From positions 662,001 to 726,000 of the forward strand of contig JAJTWR010000236.1 in the NCBI GenBank assembly GCA_021613335.1: a stretch of DNA of 64,000 nucleotides, read 5' to 3'. The number at the start of each line of letters is the position of its first letter. Position 1 is the stretch's first letter. Shown here piece by piece: positions 29,541-40,016 of the stretch. This stretch comes from Whitmania pigra. Lineage: Eukaryota > Annelida > Clitellata > Hirudinida > Haemopidae. The position numbers were made by a program, and so were the translations under genes. The notes below the pieces were generated by a model. The model saw only the letters and a program-made list of their open reading frames with translations. It searched no databases and was not told the DNA's origin.

Positions 29541-30975
29541 TTCAATTTTTTTGGTGTATTTGAGTTCATGTGCTTATTCTTGAAATGAAATTGATTTCAA
29601 ATTTCATTCCATATGGTTGTTAAACATTTAGTAAAAGGGATTTCACTGGAACTTTTGTTTGTTTATTTTATAGCAATATTCACTTTGTTTCAACTTGATT
29701 TTTCAGCAGAACTACTTAAACAACAGATATTTAATCATCCAAAAAACCATAAAGATGAATGCATGAAACAATTTTCGTCCTGTTTCGTTACGAAGGTGGC
29801 AAAAGAGTTGACCCTGAGGAAAACTTCAATTATTTTAGATTAGAACAAGTCTTGGTGCTATTGGAAGTTAGGGACTCAACAAAATTTGAGGCTGCACAGT
29901 TGTTTGTAAATTACCAAAAAATAACAAAACCATGACAACCAAACAAAACCTCTTTTCCGTTTACGGTCTATTTATACGTAACCGGCATAATCGGACGTCA
30001 GAGCTCACAAGCGGCCAAACGTCACTTGTTAGAGAAGAATTAATGGGAGGGGGAGAGTAGTTCCTGGTACGTTATACTGGCACAAAGAAAAATGGCGGTA
30101 GCTCCTCGTACAAAGATTTCGTGCCTATATAGACGGATAACCTCATAACAGCTCATGGAGCCAGGCGCGTATGTGCTAGGTCACTGGAGTAGGACGAAGT
30201 TCAGCGGTGTCCTGTTCGAGAACTTTTGTGCTTGCGTCCCTCAAGCTTATTCATCATATATTAGACAATCTTTACTCGTTAGATACTTTAGATGCTAGAT
30301 GTTTTATTATGAGTCTATTGCACATAAAATTAACAGAGGTTTGACTTAATCGTGACGAGAACGATACAAAGCCGCACAAGAACGCGAAGATTACAAACCG
30401 GTAGCGGAAGGGTAGTAGGAGTAATAGTATTTAATTGATGTCTTCCATGACGCGAACAAGATGCGGGAGTGTGTCTCGTTGTCGGTTTGGATGTATGAAT
30501 TGTAACCTCTAATGAAATTAGAAATGAAATACTAAAGTAGCATCATACGTCCTCTCAGCAGAAAGTAAGAGATTATTTTTCAATATAATCGGCCAACTTT
30601 TGCTTTCCTTGTAGAAGGACTGAATCAGTGATCATGATGTTGTGATGATTGATGATGACATGCAATTACCCTAAAGCGGTAAAATTCAATTTATATTTAA
30701 TTAATAATAATAAAGGAGCTTATCAAAGTATCATTGGGGAACTTTTGAATTTTTTTTATTTGGTTTAAAATTATTGATATTTTATTGCAATTTAAATTTT
30801 GTGAAAACGTTTTTAATGCATAACAATGTTAAAAGCCTTATTAGTAATAATAATAAAAATGAAAAGTAGGAGTTAAGCAACCAACTTTTCTATAATTCGT
30901 ACAAAAATGATTACAAAACAAGGAAAGTTGTCTTCTTTTCTAATATTTACTTCTTTATCTTCGCCCCCTTGTCTG
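29541..30975. other. Intergenic between units 2 and 3 (converging)
   Basis: No recognised gene. The stretch 29940-30560 is richer in GC than its surroundings and poor in long open frames; I cannot assign it. Confidence 0.4.
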
Positions 30976-31655
30976 TTAGCACTTCGAAAAATTACACGTC
31001 GAACATTCCAGATTTTTATCCATACCTTCATATCTCAGAAATTCTTTTCCGAGAGTGTTTTTGTCGTGCCATATTTGAGCCTTGCGGTTGTTCAGTGCTT
31101 TTCTCATGTTCACGGTGTTGGCGTAAAACACTTGTATTATACAGTTATCACAATCAGCAACCTCAAAGAAGTTATAGTCATCGCATGTCAAAAAGTCATT
31201 GCCACCCCACTTAAGTACTGGCAGATTGTCGTAACAAATATCATCAGCCTCTGAATCTGCTTCAGCAACCACCAAACTGATGTAATGATAATCACTCCCA
31301 GAGCAGTAGAAGTCGGCAAAGTAAAGATTAAAGTTGTCTGGATCGATCAAATATCCTATTGAAGCCTGGAAGCGACTAGAGCCATAAGGTGACTTTTCTA
31401 TTGGTTCACCATCAGTAGAGTTCCTCTTCACACTGGCAGTGAAGAAAACTGCTTCAAGTTTGTTGTTTATGGGATTTCTTGGGTCTCCACCTCTATCCTT
31501 CAACACTGGTTTAATAATTCCTTTCTTGAGTTGACAGATTTCATCAAAATAACCTTTTGGTCTGTGTTTGTAGAGCAAATTACAGGGCGCCATGTTTCCA
31601 TCACAATATCTTCCAGCTTTACGCAAGAGTTTCTTCATCTGGTTCATTGAATAGG
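30976..31655 (-). CDS. PHYHIP C-terminal-domain exon, unit 3 exon B
   Basis: A minus-strand large exon whose acceptor (TTTCGTAAAG) lies only 118 bases after the stop of unit 3 A. The frame and the AYSM junction are the same as in the other copies. Joined to the exon 1 at 32669-32642 it encodes 235 residues. B-type residues are GGDPRNPINN, LEAVFFTASVKR, STDGEP and LKWGGN, with DKNLECSTCN almost at the end. It lacks a tail beyond the CxxCN motif. I see no AATAAA on minus between A and B, which favours a shared transcript. WLYRN is changed to LLYKH here. Confidence 0.8.
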
Positions 31656-31773
31656 CTTTACGAAACACATTTTTAATATTAAATTAATATTTAAAATCAA
31701 AATTTATAATAAAGAGATTGGCGAGATTTAAATGCAGATATTAAGAGAGACTAAAGAAATTTGGATTGATATG

Positions 31774-32669
31774 CTAGAACTGACCGTTATTCGATTGATA
31801 ACGCTTTACCGCAGGTAGAAATTGCATCCGATTCTGTGAAGCGGGAAAAGCATTGCAAGTTAAACAGTCAAGATCTTTATAGACTTCCGGATTTCTTTTG
31901 TGAGTGGAAATATCATGATGCAAATAGGCCATACGCTTTCTCAGAGCCTTTTTCATGTTCACATCATTGGTGTAAAACACCTCTATCACACAGGAGTCAC
32001 TATCGGTAACTTCAAAATCGTGGCTAATTGCCAAAAACGCGTTGTCATACCAATCAAGTAACGGCAGGTTTCTATAGCACAAATTATCAGCTTCTGAATC
32101 AGCTTCAGCAATCACTAAGATGATATAGTGGTTGTCATTCCCAAGGCAATAAAAGTCAGCAAAGTAAAGATTGAAAGCATCTGGATCAATCAAATAGTTT
32201 ATGTCAACCAGTAAACGACTGGTTCCATAAGCTGAATGTTCTAGAGGTTCTCCATTTTCAGAGCCCTTCTTGACACTGGCAGTGAAGAAAATTCCTTCAA
32301 GTTGTCCATTTATAAAACTTCTTGGATCACCACTTCCATCTTTCATAATTGGCACCATGATTCCTCTGTTTCTTCGAAATAAGTCATCGAAATAATTTTT
32401 CTCTTTATTTCTATAGAGCCACTTGCATTGCACCATGTAGCCATTGCAATATTTCTTAGCTTTATATAAGAGTTTCTTCATTTGACGAAGGGAATAAGCT
32501 CGAGTAAAAGATTTATTAATTAATAATTTAAAGTTTGTAATTAGCATTATCAATGTTAATTTTATAACTATATAATTCGTTTATTCACTATAACTCCTCC
32601 CTATTTTAAACAAGTATGAGTAAATTTAAATAAACTCTTACCTTTGTAGCCTTTCGAGCTTGAAGCCAT
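31774..32669 (-). CDS. PHYHIP C-terminal-domain protein, unit 3 exon A
   Basis: Exon 1 (32669-32642, encoding MASSSKGYK plus one base, donor GGTAAG) joins exon 2 (32498-31774) in phase 1, giving 250 residues. A-type residues are GSGDPRSFING, LEGIFFTASVKK and LPLLDWYDN. Other blocks are WLYRNKEKNYFD, SAYGTSRL, NLYFADFYC, HYIILVIAEADSEADNLC, CVIEVFYTNDVNM and the terminal CLTCN. The junction codon that is ATG in many copies is CTT here, so exon 1 is required. The unit is inverted relative to units 1 and 2 and starts about 1 kb from the decayed unit 4, head to head. Confidence 0.85.
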
Positions 32670-33680
32670 CTATGGATTTATGATTTAAGATATACAGAAA
32701 TATTAAGATCCTATCAATTTTACCAAAATTATGATCAACATTTACCTCTACCCTGGTTTTCTACCCCTTAGGTTGTTTGGAATAAGAAATTTAGAATTTA
32801 CAAAGCGTCTGGATGAGGCTAACCACTTGTTTTTACTGTTATATAAAATGTCGAAAGAAAAGACAAGGTAAGAGCTTTGAATGAGATTTTGGTTTAAGCC
32901 AAAGCTTGATTGTACTTTCTTCATTCTAAAAAATACTCAAAGATATTTGTTAGTGGCCTTCACTTAACAATAAGTTACCATATTTATTTCAGTTCGTGAC
33001 AACCGATTTGGTTTCCGACATCGTCTTATAAATAGTAACTATACTATTAACAATAACACGACACTGGCTAATCCTTGCCGTGATATAAAATAATACCAAG
33101 TAGACTATCATATTTTGAAATGGAGCTCACAAAATAATTTAACTCAAAAACAATATCAAAATATTCTATTCGATATTGATAAATCTGTTGCTAATTGAGA
33201 AAGTTGGACTATTTTCGGCTGGACGACCACTATCAAAACTAGTATTAGAACTGAAAGAGGTAGCAACGGCGTGTAACGAGTGGGAAATCCAGGCTATTTA
33301 TTAACTGACTGCTCATAGGCCATAATAGACATACTAGACAAGTTCAGCAAGATTGTTACAAAGGGCGGATTTTGAGGGCGAGGGACCATTCATAATTAAA
33401 TATAATTAAGATATTTTAAAGGAAGGATATCGACATTAGAAAAATGATATATATCGATATTCATAACTTTATAAATATCGGAACCCTAGTGATAAGTGCG
33501 GAAAATCTTGAGTGGATATCAAATTTTTCATTTCTATTTAAGATTGAAATTAGCTGACAAATATTAATTTATAAAAATTATTTAAACTAAAGTCATAAAG
33601 ATTTCAATTTATTTTTAGAGCAATTTAAACCGAATAGTTCCATTTACCTTTACATTTTACCTACATTGGACAATCAACTG
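32670..33680. other. Divergent 5' flank of units 3 and 4
   Basis: No gene recognised. Presumably carries the unit 3 promoter. A duplicated TATCGATAT-type palindrome lies near 33430-33480. Confidence 0.4.
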
Positions 33681-34560
33681 ATGGAAGAAATAGGTTCAAA
33701 TGGATGTAAAGGTCACAATTCAATTTTTGAGAACATTTATTTAATAAATTTATTTTGTTTGTAAATTAAAATTTAACAAGATTCAGATGTTTGTCATATA
33801 TTTATTAGAAATTTTTCTAATCGGAAAAACTTTTTTAAGAATGAAAAGTACGCTATAATGATAAAAATGAATATATTCATAAATGAATAATTTAAACATA
33901 AACAAATCTTGAATTTTATGATTTGATATTATTATAACTATTATTTAACATTAAAAATAAGGACATAAATGATTGTTTTTGTTTTTATTGTTCAAGTTTA
34001 CTAATAACATTAAACATTTTTTGTTCAAGGGTATTCCAGACAACAAATGAATTTAGGCAAAGCTGAAGAAATTTGTAATAGAGAAATTTACAGAAATAAG
34101 CCTGAAGAACATTTTGATGAGATTTTTGATAAAAGTGGAGGAATTATGGAACCAATTAGGAAAGATAAAAGATAAAACTATAGATCCTAGAAACCCTATA
34201 AATAGCAAACTAGAGTTAGTTTTCCTCAATGCGAGCGTAAAGAGGGGCTCCAAAACTGGTAAAAAATCACCCCATAGCTTTATTTTTAAGTTTTACTTGG
34301 GAATAGTTATTTATTCAATCTTAAAGATTATCGTCTTTACTTTGCTGAGTTCTACTGCGCCGGGACTAAGTATCATTGCATAATTTTGGTGGTCGCTGAA
34401 AATAATTCTTGTGCCGATATTTCCTGTTGGAACAATCTTCCATTTCTCGAATGGCAATAAATTTTTGACTTGCAATGATGAAAGCCGATAGTAATTTCTT
34501 CATAATTGAGCTGTTTTACGCCAACGAGTTTAAAACATCACATGCATATTCTACTAATCG
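33681..34560 (+). pseudogene. Decayed PHYHIP-like unit 4, first exon and first large exon
   Basis: A 31-base first exon (33681-33711) encodes MEEIGSNGCK, clearly related to the unit 1 exon 1 (MDATGPNSCR) and of equal length, and it is still followed by GT. The large exon starts near 34030 (YSRQQMN, YRNKPEEHFDEIF, GGIMEP). It has lost the DxxxxxCKWL segment, then runs into a frameshift and stops after KDKR. The DPRNPINSKLELVF and SVKRGS remnants continue in another frame, followed by a shifted YFADFYC-like region. It cannot make an intact domain. Confidence 0.8.
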
Positions 34561-34930
34561 AAGGTGAAACATGTTGCGAAAATTGGAGAAATGCTGCCTT
34601 ACAGACTGTGTGGAAATAAAGCAAAAAATATTTCAATGAGATTTTTTATAAAAACGAAGGAATTATGGAACCGACGTGGAAGTAAGTTTAATGGCGATCC
34701 GAGGAGTCCCATAAATGACAGAATTTGAGGAATATTCTTCCATGTCAGCGTATCAAGGAATTCAAAGTGTGACAACCATTAGAAAGATTATCTTGTGGTT
34801 CTATTCGCTTTTAGGTTGACATAGGATATTTGATCGATCCGTACAACAGAATTTTACGACTTCCCATTCTGAAAAATAAGCCAAAAAACTTCTAATGATC
34901 TCAACTGTCTCATTTGCAACCCATTTCAAA
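34561..34930 (+). pseudogene. Decayed PHYHIP-like unit 4, second large exon
   Basis: A more degraded copy follows at once: GGAATTATGGAACCGACGTG matches the IMEP region, then come NGDPRSPINDRI and IFFHVSVS, an IGYLIDP-like piece in shifted frames, and a remnant of the C-terminal NCLICN. Several stops and frameshifts are present. It shows that unit 4 also had two large exons. Confidence 0.7.
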
Positions 34931-36132
34931 ATATATTTCGGGTGCGGTTTCCACCAGGACCAAGATGCATTCAAAATTATTTTCTATTCTAAGGATATCC
35001 AGTTTTAACAGTGCTTTAGCTAAGAAGATACATAAATAAAACATTTTTTGTCATAAAATAGAACATATTTTAGCCAGCAGTAAAATGGTTTTCATGGTTT
35101 AGTGATGGTGTATATATCATTGTGTGTATCATTTTCTATCATTTCGTTATTGATTTTCTCGCATAACTTATAATTAAGAAATGTATTTTGAAATAAATGT
35201 TTAGTCTTTAATTCTATATATAAAAAAAAGTGGGATGGCTGGGACATTAGGAAGTAACTGCAAATTTTAATAACTGAGTGGTTATTACACAGGTCCAGGT
35301 CTTCTTAACCATTATTTTATGTTATGTTGTGTTAATTATCTGAAAGTCGAATCGATTGAAACAGCTTCTTGAGAAACATTGAACAGGATCTCAAAATTCC
35401 GTTTGAATTAAAACCATTCGTTCACTTAAATTCTAATTTAGCAATTTTAACTATTTAATTTATGTTAATTGATCAATAGTAGCTTCTTTTTGTGGTCCGT
35501 CAACTCTGCTAACTCTACCGTCCAGTAACCCAGATGATTTTGTTAATTAATATTAATTTTTTTACTTTTTAAAATGTTGAATGGGATGGCCTATTCCTGA
35601 CGTTGAAAATGTATTAGTCATATGAACATGATGGGAATTTTCTGTCTTTCTAAATCGACATATTCCAGCACATTATTTTATTTGACTTATATGGGGAAGA
35701 TCTGCTTATGTTATGTTTGTTATGTTTTTAAATGTTTAAACTTCGACAACAGTTATTATAATTCAACTTTATTCACACGAATACAAGCCGCCATTATCTC
35801 AACGTTAAATCAACACAACAGCAACTAAAAGTGAACGCTCATTCAATTACGGTGTCACAACAATGTTTATATGTTGTTGTTTTTTTTTTATAGATAACCA
35901 TTCTTATTTAAATATCACAAGGCATTCAAGGCCGTGTTGGTTTGGGCCAATGATTAACATAAAAAAATTAGCACGCACCACCCACATCACAATACGCACC
36001 AAGCAAATCTGGGAAAAACCCCGCTTTCTGATTCTCATCGGACTTTAAACATTGAAATAATTTAAAGGTCCTAATTTAGCCTAAAACTCGATACAAATAG
36101 CTTCAAGTTGTTTTGTAAAATAAATAGCGAGA
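34931..36132. other. Intergenic before the single PHYHIP-like gene
   Basis: No coding exon supported. Contains copy 2 of the dispersed repeat at about 35255-35336. Confidence 0.45.
35255..35336 (+). repeat. Dispersed repeat, copy 2
   Basis: Matches 14040-14130: GTTATTACACAG, then CCAGGTCTTCTTAACCA and a TTATGTTATGTTGTGTTA tail, in the same orientation. Confidence 0.6.
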
Positions 36133-37427
36133 ATGTCTGATTCGAGTAAGTTTTTAGTTTGTGCAAAAAAAGGAAGATTTTATCGATGTTTTTTCGTTGC
36201 AATGTTGCTATAGGAGACTCGTAGATTACAGCTTCTAAGCCTTTTGGTTTATTTCTATGATTTAAAATAATTTCTTAATACTAATCAAATGCAAAATAGT
36301 AACTTTATTGTTTATCAAAACACAAGCTATGTTATATGATTTAAAAACTACAAAAATCTTTTCGTTTCTGAGCGTCCTCCATGCACGAGATGAAAGAATT
36401 ATTGAGTTTGGCCAATAAACATTACAACAGCAGGATGGTGCCTTGCACGATTCTTTACAGGAATAAGTCAAAAGAATATTTTGACGCTATTTTAACAAAA
36501 AATAGCGGAATCATGGAGCTGGACTTGAAAGACGAAGGTGGAAGTCCAAAAAGTCCCATCAATGGCAGACTAAGAGGTGTATTCTTCACTGCCAGTATGA
36601 CGAAAAGATCGCCTGATGGTGATCCAATGTCTTCGCCACCCTATGGTTCGAGTCGTTTCCAGGTTTACATCGAGAACTTGATCAAACCATCCACTCATAA
36701 TCTCTACTTTGCTGATTTCTTCTGCGTTGGGACAGAGTGTCACTATGTTATTTTAGTGGTTTGTGAAATTGGATCAAAAGCTGATCACTTCTGTGAATGT
36801 CACCTTCCTGCATTGGATTGGGATGAGAATAATTTCATAACTTGTTCTGATGGTGTTACTTTCAAAATTGTGTGCAAAGAGCATTCCATCATCGACGTGT
36901 TCTATGCCGATACCATCAACATCAGGAAATTGTTGAATTCGAAGAAGGCATCATTGGTACGCGATTTACTCAGGCGTGAAAACGGCTACTCTATCTACGA
37001 AGGCCTGAAGAAGCACCCGCACTGTCATATCTGCAACATCCACAAGCCATCTCTCCACATTCTTACTCCTGACTACTACTATAATAACGACAATAGTAAC
37101 AACAACAACAACAACAACTCTCTCAAACCATGTCATGGACAACATGCACCAAGAGAATCAGAGAAAAACCACCTTTCTGAACTTACTGAGACTGGACCAT
37201 CGGACATAACACCAAGTGAGAATGGTTGCATTGAGGATTTTAGTCCCACCTCGTCTTACGGACAAAATCAGCCTAATGATGCCTTACCATGTAATGGACA
37301 AAATAACAATGAGAAAAAAGACTGTGGTTATGGAAATGTCAATTCCAGCCCAGAGAACAAGAATGCAGAACCTCTTTTAGCAAATTCCAGGTCTCGGTAT
37401 CCTGGGTGGGCGTGTTGCTTGTTGTGA
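36133..37427 (+). CDS. Long PHYHIP C-terminal-domain protein with CaaX-like end
   Basis: Exon 1 (36133-36145, encoding MSDS plus one base) joins exon 2 (36373-37427) in phase 1, giving 355 residues. The domain occupies about residues 8-235: ILYRNKSKEYFD, GGSPKSPING, GVFFTASMTK, SPPYGSSRFQVY, NLYFADFFC, HYVILVVCEIGSKADHFC, LPALDWDEN, IIDVFYADTINI and CHICN. By GVFF and LDW it resembles the A type. A tail of about 115 residues follows, rich in Asn, Ser and Pro, with an Asn run and twice CxGQ-type repeats. The protein ends in CCLL, a CaaX-type prenylation signal whose last residue favours geranylgeranylation. This suggests membrane anchoring, unlike the other copies. It has no B partner. Confidence 0.86.
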
Positions 37428-37499
37428 ATTTGTTGAAAAATATCTTTTCTATGACAACATCAACCAACATCAGCTCGTATTAATGAGTCAATACTACCC

Positions 37500-37815
37500 T
37501 TTCATTGAACTTTGAACAACTTACAACCGTTATATCATTGCGGGGTAATGTAATATTTTTCTTTAACATCTTAATAAAGATTTTTATAGTTTATTAAAGT
37601 CTCAAAAACTAGTTAACTAAATTGCTACTTAATTAAAGTCTCAGAAATTAACCTTGAAACCAAACTCATAGTATTGACTTCTAACGTTTCATTAACCTTT
37701 GAACATCTATTCATTAACTGTTGTATCGTTGTGGGTCAGTGTGACTTTTGTCTTAAACATCATTAATAAAGATTTTTCTAGTTTATGTTTTAATTGCAGT
37801 CTCAAAAATTAAACT
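37500..37815 (+). repeat. Duplicated 3' flank with two polyadenylation signals
   Basis: Two diverged copies (about 37506-37620 and 37688-37815) share CATTAATAAAGATTTTT-type signals, TTGAAC/CTTTGAACA, and AGTCTCAAAAA. Each holds an AATAAA, so the upstream gene may use two poly(A) sites. Confidence 0.7.
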
Positions 37816-38787
37816 TGAAACCTTGGCTGTGTTTTATCAGCAGCACATTGTGAGAGAGCTTCAGAATAAATTATAATCCTAATTTTTAATAAAAGCGTGG
37901 CTTTGGCGACCTCAAATACTATTGCAAGATACTGTTTAGAATGCTTAGTAGTAACGTGAATGAGAACCTTAAAATCATCAAAACCTCGTGAAATAAAGCC
38001 AGAGGTAATGGCAGTTGGGATGGGGAGATAAAATCTTTAACTCAAAAGGCTTCGAATAATTTTTGTTTACAAAATGTGCTTAGTTGCCTAGATGTATGGG
38101 GCTATGTCTAGAAATTATAATATTTAACGTGTTTAAGAAGCTTATGGAAATTCCACAAATAGCTTTCCGCTTCCGAAAATATTCCGTTGAAAATGTCCAA
38201 TGTCGGGTTAGTCGACTTCATTTGATTTTGTTCAGTTTGCATGAAAGAATCTGTGACTTTTTAATGAATTGTTTACAAAATTTAATAAATCATAGTTGAG
38301 GTTATCTGATAAATTATTTTAAATAAGTAAATAGTGAGGCAAATTTGGATTAAAATAAAGAATTATAAGGTCGGTGGAAGTTATAGTGTTTAAAAATAAA
38401 AACAGACAAAAACAAAATGGTAACAAAAAGAAAGTCATTTGCAAGAATATTAAATCAAAGACACTGTAAACTAGAAAAAAAATAACAATAGAACTTGCGT
38501 CACGTCATATATGAAGCGATAAAATCACTTGCTTTTAACAGTGAATTCCATTATGAAACAAATTTATCAACTGAACAACCTCGCATAAATGCTAAACTTC
38601 TTAAACACATCTTGTTTCGGAAATATACTTCTATTGTTGTCATTTCATTTTAAAAAAATCAACTTTTAATCACACTGACAATATTCCAATAAAATCCGAG
38701 ATTTTTTAAAACTGTTGATTAATGAAAAATTAAAACCTCGATCCAAAGTTAAACAAGGACACATCTTAGTAACCGAACGAATCCCCA
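37816..38787. other. Intergenic
   Basis: No recognised gene; a 71-codon frame at 38084-38299 has no supporting feature. Confidence 0.45.
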
Positions 38788-40016
38788 TCAATCACATCTT
38801 CCATCCTTCCATCCATCCTTCCATCTCTCTTCGACCAAAGTACAGTCGAAGAGAGGCTTGCCAAGTCTCTCGTTGACGCTGTTGTGGAGGCGGCACATCC
38901 ACTGGCAGAAATCCTTCCTGCTCCTGACGTCTGGCGGGTTCTGCTTCAGACTGACAATGACAAGTTATTCTGTTATCTTATTCAATTAGTGTGCTTCAAT
39001 TAGATGTGCACTAAAAGTAAAAGTGTGTAATTGGAATTAACGTAATTATATTTTTAGTGCTGACATTTTTAATTTCTCGTACCTGAATAGGCCGTTTATT
39101 CTAAATATGACTTTATTCTAAAGATGAGAATAAGTTAAGGTCTTGTTTGATCCAACACAATCAAATAGAAAGAAAATGAAAGAACGTAGTTATCCGTCAT
39201 ATTAATTTAATTTATTTACAAACATGAATTGCATCAAATTAAAACATGTATCACAACCGATAAAAACAAGTCCCATTTATTGCTGAGTGCATAAAAAATA
39301 AACAAAATATCCTATTGCATAACAATTAAATTAAACACATCTAATAAAATATAAGAGATTAAAAACATTAAATATTTCTGGTAAGAAAGCCTATATAAAG
39401 CGAACAATATATTGATTACGATTATCAAGGAGTTACAGAACAAAATCGTATGCAAATATAATATCAGTTGATCCAAAACGAGAGCAAAGCCCTTTAATCA
39501 AATAAATAAATTAAATAAATAAATAAATCCAAAATAAAAAGCAGACGATGCACAAGTAATAAAGAAGACATAAAGAAGATTTGTGGACTCACTGACTAGC
39601 CAGCTCGTTGGCACACACCTCACAAGGGTAGAACTTCCCAAGCGTGTCCATAAAATGCTTGATGTCCTTCTTGTCCTGGTTCGTTGGGTTCTCTGGCAAG
39701 TAAGCTGCCATCGTGTGCAGTAACGACCAAGTGTTTCTTCCTAAATGATTTACCATTCAAGATCTTAATGATCATTCTTACTTAATAATTAACTTATAAT
39801 AATTTATAGCTGACAATAATAATTTAACGACCGATTTAATCTTATAATTGGATATATGGACTTTAGAAATTGATAAGCTTAAGATGAATTTTTGATTTTA
39901 CCTAGGTCTTCTCTTTCTAAAGGACAGTCCTTTGGCGTGCCGCCAGGAGACGATGAGCAGGCGGTACTGATTTTTGTTCCTGTAGGTTCCATCGCATGGG
40001 TTTTTCCATTACTCAT
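38788..40016 (-). CDS. GFER: FAD-linked sulfhydryl oxidase ALR (Erv1 family)
   Basis: Three exons, 40016-39902, 39740-39593 and 38950-38788, in phase, encode 141 residues. The order of motifs is that of human [43 protein letters not shown] with the CEVC redox-active disulfide next to [24 protein letters not shown] and a terminal [10 protein letters not shown]. The enzyme reoxidises Mia40 in the mitochondrial intermembrane space, passing electrons to cytochrome c. The N-terminal 40 residues contain only one Cys before DCP, so the CxxC shuttle of the long vertebrate form is not visible. An acceptor-like TTACTGCAG near 40045, in frame with the ATG (RITPTPVQQ), suggests that a further upstream exon may exist. 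Confidence 0.93.

Noticed and set aside
29940..30560. GC-richer stretch considered as a transposon or RNA gene
   Set aside because: No terminal repeats, no long frame and no tRNA or rRNA signature seen.
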